Positions 34,281 to 42,364 of a stretch of 64,000 nucleotides of DNA are shown here, one piece after another (the stretch's first letter is position 1; each line of letters begins with the position of its first letter). Position numbers and translations under genes: made by a program. The notes under the pieces were generated by a model. That model was not told the origin of the DNA. It saw only the letters and a list, made by a program, of their open reading frames with translations, and searched no databases. The stretch is from Rhodospirillales bacterium (GTDB lineage Bacteria > Pseudomonadota > Alphaproteobacteria > Acetobacterales > Acetobacteraceae). The stretch lies in contig JANXSM010000115.1 of NCBI GenBank assembly GCA_025352665.1, positions 1-64,000 on the forward strand, given 5' to 3'.

Positions 34281-34979
34281 TCAGGCAGCTGGACAAGGCA
34301 CCAAGCCGTTCTTGCGATAGGCGGCATCCGCTGCTTCGGTATGCAGGGAGGCGAGGAAGCGCTTTGCGCGTTCAGCATTTTGCGTATCGCTCATCATCGC
34401 AGCAGATGCCATCACTGTATTTTGCAACACGTCGGGGAAGCTGCCGATGATGTCAATGCCGCTCACCGTTAGCAATTCGCTGTGCTGCTGCACCGCCAGA
34501 TCGGCCTGGCCGGTGAGCAGCGTCTCTGCGGTGAAGCCTGCGGGGATGATGGTGGCTCGGGCATTGATGTCATCTGCGATACCGAGGTTCTCGATCATCT
34601 GTCTGAAATAGATTCCACTCGCACCACCGCGCGAATAGGCGACCGAGCGGGCGGCGAGAAGCGAATTCTTGAATGCCTCGGCGGTGGAAATGTCTGGATG
34701 CGGCGCGCCGGCGAGCACGGCTACGCCAAGGGTCGAGGTGCAGACATCAACACGGCTTGTACGGTCGACCACGCCTTGCTCAATCAGCACGTCCATTGAG
34801 TCAGACAGCACAAGTATTATATCGGTTGCTTGGCCCTCGGCGAGAGCTTTCATGATGACCGTGCTCGGCGACCACGTAATTTCCACTGATCCCTGCGCTG
34901 CCTCGAAAGTCGGCACAATCACCTGATCGAACGGGGTGCGAACCACCAGGGCGCACATCATCTTGACTGGGGCGGCCAT
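34281..34979 (-). CDS. ModA-like solute-binding domain protein without signal peptide
   Basis: A 232-residue protein resembling extracellular solute-binding (PBP2/ModA-like) domains: VEITWSPSTVIMKALAEGQATDIILVLSDSMDVLIEQG in the first lobe and SRGGASGIYFRQMIENLGI, GQADLAVQQHSELLTVSGIDIIGSFP in the second (each quoted in part). It starts directly with MAAPVKMMCALVVRTPFDQVI and has no signal peptide, so a cytoplasmic ligand sensor or an enzyme accessory is possible. It lies three bases after the hydroxyacid oxidase gene on the same strand. Confidence 0.65.
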   Translation of the reverse strand: MAAPVKMMCALVVRTPFDQVIVPTFEAAQGSVEITWSPSTVIMKALAEGQATDIILVLSDSMDVLIEQGVVDRTSRVDVCTSTLGVAVLAGAPHPDISTAEAFKNSLLAARSVAYSRGGASGIYFRQMIENLGIADDINARATIIPAGFTAETLLTGQADLAVQQHSELLTVSGIDIIGSFPDVLQNTVMASAAMMSDTQNAERAKRFLASLHTEAADAAYRKNGLVPCPAA

Positions 34980-34982
34980 CGT

Positions 34983-36230
34983 CTAGACCTCCGCTCGCAG
35001 GAATTCCAGCCCGAGTTCATTGAGGCGCGACACGCCCACTAGCGCCATATCACGATCGATCTCGTCTTGCAGCAGCCGAATGGCATGTTGCACACCAGCG
35101 GTACCGCCAAGCGCTGCCGCATACAGAAATGGCCGTCCGAGCAGGACAAAATCCGCCCCCAACGCGATCGCCTTGATCACGTCCGTGCCGCGGCGAATGC
35201 CGCTGTCAATGATAATCTTCATGCCGCCCTTGGTCGCGGCAATCTCGGGCAGCACAGATAGAGGCGCCACAGTTTGATCGAGCTGGCGACCGCCATGACT
35301 TGACAGCACCACGCCGTCCGCACCGAATTCTCGCGCCATCGCCACATCGGCGGGGGCGAGCAGGCCTTTGACCAAAAGATTGCCCTTCCAGCGGCGACGA
35401 ATGGCTTGCAAATGCGTCCAGCTCAGCTTGTCGCGAGCCGTGGTGTTGCGCAACGCTTGTTGCGACATCATCGCCGGGCCGCGCTCGGCCTCCATGTTCT
35501 CGAAATGCGGCGGGCCGTGGCGCAAAAAGGTCTGTGCGAGCACTCCGAGCAGCCAGCGTGGATGCATCGCCGATTGCCATACCACTTTCGGCGTGACGCG
35601 GATCGGCATGCTGAATCCGCTGCGAATATTGTGCTCGCGATTGCCCAGCATCGGTGTGTCAGCGGTGACGACCAACGTTCGGAAGCCGGCGGCAGCGACG
35701 CGATCGACGAGACGGTCGATACGATCCTGATCGCCCGCCAGATAGGCCTGAAACCATGCATCCGGGTTTTCCGAGTGCACGTCTTCGAGCTTGATCAGCG
35801 AAGATGCGCTCAAGATCATCGGGATACTGGCCAGTCGTGCCGCCTCGGCAAGCACGATATCGCCGCGATAGGCGAAGAAGGCTGCCCCGCCGAGCGGCGC
35901 AATGCCGAAGGGTGAGGCGTAGGTAGTGCCGAAAAGTTCAGTTTGCTGACTGCGCCCTGAGACGTCACGCATCATACGCGGCAGCAGCGCCAGGTTCTGA
36001 TAGGCCGCACGAGCGCGGCGCAGCGAAGTGCCGGTCTCGACGGCGCCCGCCACGTAGAGATAGATCATCGCTGGCAGACGCCGCTGCGCGCAGCCTTCGA
36101 AATCATCCAGTGCCAAAAGATCGCGGAACCGGGGTGGGGTCGGCGGTCCGCTGCGCTTGTGGCGAGTGACGATTTGCGGGGTGTTCCCCGCACCAGAATC
36201 ACCCAGTTTGATGTCGCCTATGACGGTCAA
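34983..36230 (-). CDS. FMN-dependent alpha-hydroxyacid oxidase/dehydrogenase (LldD-like)
   Basis: A 415-residue enzyme of the FMN-dependent 2-hydroxyacid dehydrogenase family, oxidising a 2-hydroxyacid such as L-lactate, glycolate or mandelate to the 2-oxoacid. The active-site histidine/arginine motif SSHGGRQLDQT and the phosphate-binding IIDSGIRRGTDVIKAIALGADFVLLGRPF are intact, and FGIAPLGGAAFFAYRGD and VTADTPMLGNREHNIRSGF are family-typical. It heads the minus-strand operon divergent from the LacI-family regulator, so its expression is likely controlled by it. Confidence 0.85.
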   Translation of the reverse strand: MTVIGDIKLGDSGAGNTPQIVTRHKRSGPPTPPRFRDLLALDDFEGCAQRRLPAMIYLYVAGAVETGTSLRRARAAYQNLALLPRMMRDVSGRSQQTELFGTTYASPFGIAPLGGAAFFAYRGDIVLAEAARLASIPMILSASSLIKLEDVHSENPDAWFQAYLAGDQDRIDRLVDRVAAAGFRTLVVTADTPMLGNREHNIRSGFSMPIRVTPKVVWQSAMHPRWLLGVLAQTFLRHGPPHFENMEAERGPAMMSQQALRNTTARDKLSWTHLQAIRRRWKGNLLVKGLLAPADVAMAREFGADGVVLSSHGGRQLDQTVAPLSVLPEIAATKGGMKIIIDSGIRRGTDVIKAIALGADFVLLGRPFLYAAALGGTAGVQHAIRLLQDEIDRDMALVGVSRLNELGLEFLRAEV

Positions 36231-36248
36231 GCGATCCTACCCATTGAT

Positions 36249-36262
36249 GTGCATCGTTGCAC
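36249..36262. promoter_or_regulatory. inverted repeat upstream of hydroxyacid oxidase operon
   Basis: GTGCA-TCGT-TGCAC is a perfect 5-bp-arm inverted repeat 19 bases upstream of the oxidase start, in the 86-bp gap between divergent genes. It may be part of an operator. A second looser repeat ACATC-N7-GATGT lies at 36278-36294. Neither can be assigned to a regulator from sequence alone. Confidence 0.35.
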
Positions 36263-36295
36263 TTGTATTGGCGGCCAACATCAAATCATGATGTC

Positions 36296-36309
36296 TGAAC
36301 GCGCTTACA
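36296..36309. promoter_or_regulatory. LacI-family-type operator 1
   Basis: TGAACGCGCTTACA resembles the LacI/GalR-family consensus, a pseudo-palindrome with a central CG. It lies just before the LacI-family gene. A nearly identical box, TGAAATCGCTTACA, is found at 37470-37483 before the racemase gene, sharing 12 of 14 bases; such repetition beside a LacI-type regulator supports a shared operator. Confidence 0.6.
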
Positions 36310-36316
36310 ATGCAGC

Positions 36317-37441
36317 ATGACGCTTCATCTACGTCAACGGCTGGCCGCTGATGAAACGCGCGAAGTCTCAATGCAGGTGGCAATCCGAATGAAGCAGCAG
36401 GCCGTCGACCCAAACCTCGCCCGTTTCCCTGTCGCCCGCGACGTGGCCGAGCGCGCCGGGGTCTCCACAGCCACTGTGTCGCGGGTTATGAACGGTACGC
36501 TCGGCGTAAGGGCTGAAAAGCGCGAGGCGGTGCTGCGTGCGGTGAGTGATCTGGGCTTCGTTGCCAACGGAGCCGCGCGCGCCTTGTCGATGCGCAGGTT
36601 CAAAACCGTGGGCGCGGTGATCCCCAACATCGAAAACGAGGTGTTCGTCCGGGCGCTATCAGCGTTTCAAAAGCGGCTGCACGAGAGCGGCTACACTATG
36701 CTGCTGACCAACGCCAGCTACGACCTCGACGTCGAATTGCGCGAGGCCGTCGCCTTACTGGAGCGTGGTGTCGATGGGTTAATGCTGGTCGGCGACATCC
36801 ATCACCCGGAGCTTTACGCGCGATTGCAGCGCCAGATCGTGCCAACGGTGCAGATTCTGACACTGTCTGAGCACTATGATTGCATCGGATTCGACAATGT
36901 GGGCGCAGCCCAACGCGCCACGTCCTATCTGCTCGACCTGGGCCATCGCCGCATCGGCATCGTCACTGGCTCGCGCAAGGACAATGACCGCAGCGGTGCG
37001 CGCGTCGAAGGCGTCCGGCGAAGTCTCGCAGCCCGAGCGCTGAGCGTTCATCCCGCCCACGACATCACCACCTCCTATGGCATCGCTGCGGGACGCGACG
37101 CGTTGCGTCAAATGATGGCATCGCCCATACCAGCGCCCACCGCCTTGATCTGCGGCACCGACCAACTGGCGTTCGGCGTGATGGTCGAGACGCAAAAACA
37201 GGGACTGCGCGTGCCGGACGATTTGTCGGTCATCGGCTTCAATGACGCTGATTACGCCGCTTTCCTTAGCCCTCCACTGACCACGGTGCGGATTCGGGCC
37301 GCCGATATTGGACACGCGGCAGGTGATCACCTGATCGCGGTTATGGCGGGTGCTGCGCGCGTGCGTGTCACCGAGATCGACGCCGAGTTGATTGTGCGCG
37401 GCAGTACCGCACCACCACGGCCCGACAGCGTAATTGTTTAA
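36317..37441 (+). CDS. LacI/GalR-family transcriptional regulator
   Basis: A 374-residue (from ATG 36317) regulator. The helix-turn-helix is VARDVAERAGVSTATVSRVMNG with the hinge GFVANGAARALSM, followed by the periplasmic-binding-like sensor (VGAVIPNIENEVFVRALSAF, LGHRRIGIVTGS, LSVIGFNDADYAAFLSPPLTTVR). The HTH begins about 40 residues in, so internal ATGs at 36371 or 36389 are equally likely starts. It is divergent from the oxidase/liv-type operon and upstream of the racemase-family gene; boxes at 36296 and 37470 fit its family. Confidence 0.88.
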   Translation: MTLHLRQRLAADETREVSMQVAIRMKQQAVDPNLARFPVARDVAERAGVSTATVSRVMNGTLGVRAEKREAVLRAVSDLGFVANGAARALSMRRFKTVGAVIPNIENEVFVRALSAFQKRLHESGYTMLLTNASYDLDVELREAVALLERGVDGLMLVGDIHHPELYARLQRQIVPTVQILTLSEHYDCIGFDNVGAAQRATSYLLDLGHRRIGIVTGSRKDNDRSGARVEGVRRSLAARALSVHPAHDITTSYGIAAGRDALRQMMASPIPAPTALICGTDQLAFGVMVETQKQGLRVPDDLSVIGFNDADYAAFLSPPLTTVRIRAADIGHAAGDHLIAVMAGAARVRVTEIDAELIVRGSTAPPRPDSVIV

Positions 37442-37453
37442 CTGGACATCTTG

Positions 37454-37467
37454 AGACCTTAAGGTCT
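37454..37467. promoter_or_regulatory. 14-bp perfect palindrome upstream of racemase gene
   Basis: AGACCTTAAGGTCT is a perfect palindrome 13 bases after the LacI-gene stop and adjacent to the LacI-type box at 37470. Without a loop or a following U-run it is more likely a protein-binding site than a terminator. Function unassigned. Confidence 0.35.
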
Positions 37468-37469
37468 TC

Positions 37470-37483
37470 TGAAATCGCTTACA
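37470..37483. promoter_or_regulatory. LacI-family-type operator 2
   Basis: TGAAATCGCTTACA, 28 bases before the racemase-family gene start, is nearly the same as the box at 36296. This suggests that the adjacent LacI-family protein controls both transcription units. Based on sequence similarity of the two boxes and position. Confidence 0.55.
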
Positions 37484-37510
37484 AAAAATATCCCAGGGAG
37501 GGACCGGAGA

Positions 37511-38167
37511 ATGGCCATGCGCATCGTTCTGCTGCACGCCACGCCGATTGCAATGCAGCCAATTCAGGCGGCCTTTGCGGATCTCTGGCCCGAGGCCGAA
37601 ATCGTTAATCTGCTCGATGACGGCCTCACCATCGATCGCGCCCGCGAGGACAATTTGTCCGAAACGACCATCGAACGATTCGTCGACTTCGGAAAATACG
37701 GCCACCGGATGGGGGCTGCGGGAATTCTGGTCACTTGCTCCGCGTTCGGCCCTGCGATTGATCGCTTAGCAGCTAGTGTCCCAGTGCCGGTGCTGAAGCC
37801 GAACGAAGCCATGTTCCAGGCCGCCATCGAGCAAGGCAGCCGTATCGGCATGCTGGCCACTTTTGGTCCTTCGGTTGGCACAATGACCGCTGAATTCGAC
37901 GCGTATGTGGCCATCGCTGGCAAGCACGCCACGCTCACCACTCTCGTCGTCGAAAACGCTATCGACTTGCTGCGCAAGGGCGACGCCGACACACATAACC
38001 GTCTGGTGGCGGAGCGCGCGTCAGATTTGGCCCATTGCGACGCGATTATGCTCGCGCATTTCTCCACATCGCGTGCGGCATCGGCGGTGCGGGCCAAAGT
38101 GGCCACTAAGGTGCTGACCGCACCACATGCGGCGGTCAACCGGATGCGCATGATACTCGCGGCTTGA
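37511..38167 (+). CDS. aspartate/glutamate (hydantoin) racemase family protein
   Basis: A 218-residue protein of the Asp/Glu/hydantoin racemase superfamily. The two active-site regions read AGILVTCSAFGPAIDRLA (first cysteine) and AHCDAIMLAHFSTSRAAS, where the second catalytic cysteine of racemases is replaced by H/F context, so simple racemase activity is doubtful; arylmalonate decarboxylase or maleate-isomerase-like chemistry in the superfamily uses fewer cysteines. It follows a GGGAGG ribosome site and a LacI-type box. Substrate unknown. Confidence 0.7.
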   Translation: MAMRIVLLHATPIAMQPIQAAFADLWPEAEIVNLLDDGLTIDRAREDNLSETTIERFVDFGKYGHRMGAAGILVTCSAFGPAIDRLAASVPVPVLKPNEAMFQAAIEQGSRIGMLATFGPSVGTMTAEFDAYVAIAGKHATLTTLVVENAIDLLRKGDADTHNRLVAERASDLAHCDAIMLAHFSTSRAASAVRAKVATKVLTAPHAAVNRMRMILAA

Positions 38168-38583
38168 TCTCCTGGTAGATAACCGACCCCGGCGAACGGC
38201 AGCTACCTGGCGCAAGGGCCTTGCCGGAGAACGGCGAGGTTGGGAGCGAAACCTACCGCCTTGTCCCGACGCAAGCGGACTGACTGTGGCTAGGCCCTTT
38301 AGAGCGTGATGACCGAAGGTGGAATCGCCGAAAGGTCTGAATCACGCAATAAAACAAAGAGCTAGAGCGGGATAACGTCGCCTATCAGACGTCATCCCGC
38401 TCTAGCTAATCGTGGGTGCCTATCAACCCCGATGCCGTTTCCATGCCGCGGTCAGGGTCTTTTTCGAGGTCCAAGCCTCATGATTGTGTTCGGGGGGCTC
38501 GACGTGCCAGTCGACGTGCAAGTGAGTTGCCTTCGGCCGATTCAACGAGGTGACCGTCGGAAAATCGCAGCCTGCGATGGCGG
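38168..38583. other. 416-bp intergenic region with repeat and possible gene remnant
   Basis: No complete gene. It contains the double-hairpin repeat at 38300-38407. On the minus strand, 38423-38550 keeps a protein-like frame (ATHLHVDWHVEPPEHNHE, AWTSKKTLTAAWKRH, ending in TGA-side stop at 38423) in a region downstream of the GntR gene. It could be the 3' end of a deleted gene, but I do not recognise the family. Confidence 0.35.
38300..38407 (+). repeat. double-hairpin intergenic repeat, copy 1
   Basis: About 108 bp made of a weaker hairpin (GCGTGATGACCGAAGG with its partner up to ATCACGC at 38346), the spacer AATAAAACAAAGAG, and a strong one with arms AGCTAGAGCGGGAT/ATCCCGCTCTAGCT region (38360-38407). 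The same element lies at 46532-46636 in inverse orientation with about 90% identity. It has the look of a short nonautonomous palindromic element (MITE/REP-like). Confidence 0.75.
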
Positions 38584-39369
38584 CTAAGGATCGATCTGCA
38601 GCGCTGGGAGAGTTTTCGGCGCTCCGGCGAACGGGCTGTGGCCAAGGATGCGCACGATGTCGTCGGCGGAATGCTGCATTAGCACCGCTGTCGCCTCCCG
38701 CGCGACGGCGGCATCGCCTGAGCTGATTGCCTCCATTACCGCGCGATGTTCGGCCAATGAGCGCGGCCGATGTTCGCCAGGGGCGGCGATGGTGAAGCTC
38801 CGCCGCAGTGCCACCTCGAACATCTGCGCCACTGACCAGAAGAACTCGTTGCCGGTGGCGGTGTAGATGGTGACGTGAAACGCGATATCCGCAGTGACAT
38901 AGGCCTCGCTGCTCTCGGCGGATGCCATCGCCTCCCAAGCGGCACGCAGCCGGGATTTGGCTTCCGCATTCGCCGCTCCCGCCGCGAGAGCCGCAGCGCT
39001 CGGCTCCAGTGCCATGCGCAGGGCGAACAGCTTGGCGAGATAGGTGTCGATATCTGTGCCACTGAGTTGCCAGCGGAGCACGTCGGGGTCGAAATAGTGC
39101 CACAGCTCCGGCGCCCGCACCCGCGTGCCGCTTTTCGCGCGCGACTCCACCAATCCCTTGCCGGTCAAAATCCGGATGGCCTCGCGCACCGCGGTGCGGC
39201 TGACGGCGAGCATGTCGCAGATCCGCATCTCGGACGGCAGCGGTTCACCTGGCGCGATTTCGCCACGGATGATCGAGGTGCCGATGCGCTCGGCGATCTG
39301 GGTGTGAAGATTGCGGCTCAGCGTGTTGGGCGTGCGGAACATCGTTGTGCGTTCTTCAAATCTGGTCAT
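38584..39369 (-). CDS. GntR/FadR-family transcriptional regulator
   Basis: A 261-residue regulator. The winged helix reads EIAPGEPLPSEMRICDMLAVSRTAVREAIRILTGKGLVESR (in parts PSEMRICDMLAVSRTAVREA and GKGLVESRAKSGTRV), and the C-terminal FCD domain carries FHVTIYTATGNEFF and EHRAVMEAISSGD with the metal-binding histidines. It is divergent from the TRAP transporter operon, across an 83-bp gap with a GACGCGTC palindrome at 39386, and is its probable regulator. An internal start at MFRTPNTLS is possible. Confidence 0.85.
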   Translation of the reverse strand: MTRFEERTTMFRTPNTLSRNLHTQIAERIGTSIIRGEIAPGEPLPSEMRICDMLAVSRTAVREAIRILTGKGLVESRAKSGTRVRAPELWHYFDPDVLRWQLSGTDIDTYLAKLFALRMALEPSAAALAAGAANAEAKSRLRAAWEAMASAESSEAYVTADIAFHVTIYTATGNEFFWSVAQMFEVALRRSFTIAAPGEHRPRSLAEHRAVMEAISSGDAAVAREATAVLMQHSADDIVRILGHSPFAGAPKTLPALQIDP

Positions 39370-39452
39370 ACAATAAGGCTAGACTGACGCGTCTGACACA
39401 AAAATAATGATGCGGCGGCCAGCGTCGGCGCCGCACACCAAGGGGGAAGACC

Positions 39453-40490
39453 ATGTCCATTTCCGTGGATCGCCGGGGGCTGTTGCGTTCGTCGCTTACA
39501 GTGGGTGCGCTTGCAGCGGGTGGGCTTGTTACCCCGGGGCTGATCGGACGGGCGCGTGCGGCCACGTTGAAGCTCAAGCTCTCATCGTCACAGCCCAACG
39601 ACCCGAAATTCGCCAATGGTCGAGTATATTACGACAATTTGGTCAAGCAGTTGAAGGTGGCCGGTCTGGACGGACAGGTGGAGGTGGCGTTCTTTCCGGA
39701 CAACCAGCTTGGCCAGGAGATTGACGTCATCAATTCGGTCAAGCTCGGCGTTATCGACATGATGGTCTCGGGCTCTTCCATCGCCGCCAATCTGGTCCCG
39801 GTGGTGGGTACTTATGACCTCGGATACTTATTTTCTTCCTTCGCGCAACAGACCAAGGCGTTCGATGCCGGGGCGACGGCTCCCATCGAGCAGGCGCTGC
39901 TGAAGGGGGCAAATATCCGCATCATCGCCTGGGCTTATAATTTTGGCGCGCGCTCGGTGCTGGCGCGCAAGGCAGTGCATGGACCGGAGGATTTGGCGGG
40001 GTTAAAGATCCGCACGCTGCCCAACCCGGTGATCACCGAATGCCTGCGCCTGATGGGTGCAGCGGCGACTCCGCTGGCGTTCGGCGAAATTTACACCGCC
40101 ATGCAGGCTGGCGTGCTTGATGGGCTGGAGCACGATCCGCCAACTATTGTCGCCTCGAAATTCTATGAGACAGCGAAGTTCTACTCGCTGACGCAACACA
40201 ATTTCTCGCCGCTGGCGATTTACTTCTCCGACGCCACCTATAACCGCATGGCGCCCTCGTTGCGCGACAAGTTCATCGCTGCGGCGAAACTCGCCGCTGG
40301 CGACACCCGCGTGCATGGCCTGGCCGTGGAGCAGGATGCGTTGGGCGAGTTGAAGGCGAAGGGTGTGACCGTGGTTGATTGTGACCGCGATACGTTCCGC
40401 AAGCGGGTGGCACCCTCGATCGAGAACTTCGTCAAGGCCCATCCAGACGCCAAGCCAGTGGTCGAACTGATCCAGGCCACCCAGGTCTGA
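39453..40490 (+). CDS. dctP: TRAP transporter substrate-binding protein (DctP-type)
   Basis: A 345-residue periplasmic binding protein with a twin-arginine-like signal (DRRGLLRSSLTVGALAAGG, ending in ARA). The DctP-family core is seen in KLSSSQPNDPKFANGRVYYDN, VEVAFFPDNQLGQEIDVINSV, and LKIRTLPNPVITECLRLMGA; the conserved arginine of that last motif binds the ligand carboxylate. AGGGGGAAG precedes the ATG by 9 bases. It is followed directly by the fused membrane component. Confidence 0.9.
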   Translation: MSISVDRRGLLRSSLTVGALAAGGLVTPGLIGRARAATLKLKLSSSQPNDPKFANGRVYYDNLVKQLKVAGLDGQVEVAFFPDNQLGQEIDVINSVKLGVIDMMVSGSSIAANLVPVVGTYDLGYLFSSFAQQTKAFDAGATAPIEQALLKGANIRIIAWAYNFGARSVLARKAVHGPEDLAGLKIRTLPNPVITECLRLMGAAATPLAFGEIYTAMQAGVLDGLEHDPPTIVASKFYETAKFYSLTQHNFSPLAIYFSDATYNRMAPSLRDKFIAAAKLAAGDTRVHGLAVEQDALGELKAKGVTVVDCDRDTFRKRVAPSIENFVKAHPDAKPVVELIQATQV

Positions 40491-40492
40491 CG

Positions 40493-42364
40493 ATGACCGA
40501 TCATGCCATGACACTGCCCGGCGCCGATTCTGGCGCTGGGCGGCAGGCGACGCGCCTCTTGTTGCCGGTGACCGATGCGGTGGCGGCGGTGTTTCTTGCC
40601 GCCGACCTCGCGGTGGTGATCTTCTCGGTGGTGGCGCGCTCGGTGTTCACCGCCCCGGTGGAGTGGGCGGACGACGTCGCACGCGGGCTCATGGTCGCGT
40701 CGGCCTTCTTCGGCGCGGCGTCTGCCCTCGCGCGCGGCGAGAATCCCGGTGTGGTATTCTTCCGTGCTTTGTTGCCACCGCCGATGCAACGGTTGGCCGA
40801 TGATGTTGGGGCGGCGCTGGTGCTGGCGGTTGCGGCCTACGTAGCGTGGCACGCCACGGCACTCGGCTTCCTCACCACCGGCCAGACCACCGGCTCCGGG
40901 CTGCCGTTGCAATTGACGTTCTACCCAATGGGCGTCGGCGCGATGTGCATGACAATCTTCGCCGCCGATATCTTCCTCGCCCGGCCCAAGCGGGATGTGC
41001 TGCTGGCAATCGGCGTGCTGGCGGCGGTGATTGCAGTCTATCTCGGCTGCGATACGATATTTGACGAGGCGATGCCGTCGCCCGGCACGTTGATGCTGAT
41101 GGGTTTCGTGCTGACGTTGGCTGGTGGCTTGCCGATCGGCTTCGCGCTGGCGCTGGCCGCGCTGATTTTCATCTGGGTGGAGGGCAATCTGCCCGGTGTC
41201 ATCTTCGCCCAGCAAATGGCGCGCGGCATCGACAATTTCGTGCTGTTGGCGATCCCTTTCTTCATCCTGGTTGGCTATTTGATGGAAGCCAACGGCATGT
41301 CCATCCGGCTGATCGAGTTGCTGCAACGTCTGGTCGGGCGGGTGCGTGGCGGGCTGAATGTGGTGATGGTGATGGCGATGGTGCTGTTCTCCGGCATCTC
41401 CGGCTCGAAGATGGCCGATGTTGCCGCTGTTGGGGCGGTGTTGATCCCCGCATCGCGCAAATCCGGTCAGAATCCGGGCTCAGCGGTCGCATTGCTGGCG
41501 GCATCGGCAGTGATGGCCGAGACGATTCCGCCATGTATCAACCTGATCATCCTGGGCTTCGTTGCCAATCTCTCCATCGGCGGGCTGTTTGCCGCCGGAT
41601 TGCTGCCAGCTGCGCTGATGGCCTCGGCACTGGTCGGCGTATCGGTCCTGTTCGGCAAGAAGCAGGACACGATGCCCAAGGTAATACTGGCACCAGCCGA
41701 GGCGCGGCGGATGTGGTTCGGCGGCGCGGTCTCGCTTGGCCTCATCGCGATGATCTTCATCGGCTTCAAATCGGGCTTCGCGACGGCGACCGAAATCTCA
41801 GCCTTTGCGGCACTCTATGCGGTGGTGGTGGGCGCAGCGGTGTTCCGCGAACTGAGCTGGAACGCCGCCTGGCGCAGCTTCACCCAGGCCGCCGCGCGTT
41901 CCGGTCTGGTGCTGTTCATCGTCGCCACCGCGCAATCGCTGGCTTTCGTACTGACGTTGCAGCAAGTGCCGCATGCTGTGGGTGAGTTCATGGTGGGGCT
42001 GTCGGAGGGCAACGGAACCTGGATGTTCATGCTGCTTTCTATCGGCATTCTTATCGTGATGGGCTCGGTGCTGGAGGGAGCGGCGGCGCTGATCATCTTC
42101 GGCCCGCTGCTGTTGCCGGTGGCGCGGCATCTCGGTATCGCGCCGCTTCATTACGGCGTGGTACTGGTGATCGCGATGGGCATCGGATTGTTCGCTCCCC
42201 CGCTGGGGCTCGGCCTTTACGGTGCCTGCCTGATCGGCAAGGTCCCTGTGGAGCAGACGGTTAAGCCGATGATGGGCTATCTCGGTCTGTTGCTTGTCTG
42301 CCTGCTGGTGATCGCCTTCGTGCCGGCAATCAGCACCTTTTTGCCGCGCATCATGGGATATTGA
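40493..42364 (+). CDS. TRAP transporter fused DctQM membrane protein
   Basis: A 623-residue fusion: a four-helix DctQ-like small subunit (about 1-170) followed by a DctM-like large subunit (about 175-623) with LTLAGGLPIGFALALAALIF, VLLAIPFFILVGYLMEANGM and MALVLFSGISGSKMADVAAVG-type helices (quoted in part). Fusion of Q and M is known in several TRAP systems. It starts two bases after the dctP stop and ends one base before the next gene, so the three genes form a tight operon importing an organic acid. Confidence 0.9.
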   Translation: MTDHAMTLPGADSGAGRQATRLLLPVTDAVAAVFLAADLAVVIFSVVARSVFTAPVEWADDVARGLMVASAFFGAASALARGENPGVVFFRALLPPPMQRLADDVGAALVLAVAAYVAWHATALGFLTTGQTTGSGLPLQLTFYPMGVGAMCMTIFAADIFLARPKRDVLLAIGVLAAVIAVYLGCDTIFDEAMPSPGTLMLMGFVLTLAGGLPIGFALALAALIFIWVEGNLPGVIFAQQMARGIDNFVLLAIPFFILVGYLMEANGMSIRLIELLQRLVGRVRGGLNVVMVMAMVLFSGISGSKMADVAAVGAVLIPASRKSGQNPGSAVALLAASAVMAETIPPCINLIILGFVANLSIGGLFAAGLLPAALMASALVGVSVLFGKKQDTMPKVILAPAEARRMWFGGAVSLGLIAMIFIGFKSGFATATEISAFAALYAVVVGAAVFRELSWNAAWRSFTQAAARSGLVLFIVATAQSLAFVLTLQQVPHAVGEFMVGLSEGNGTWMFMLLSIGILIVMGSVLEGAAALIIFGPLLLPVARHLGIAPLHYGVVLVIAMGIGLFAPPLGLGLYGACLIGKVPVEQTVKPMMGYLGLLLVCLLVIAFVPAISTFLPRIMGY

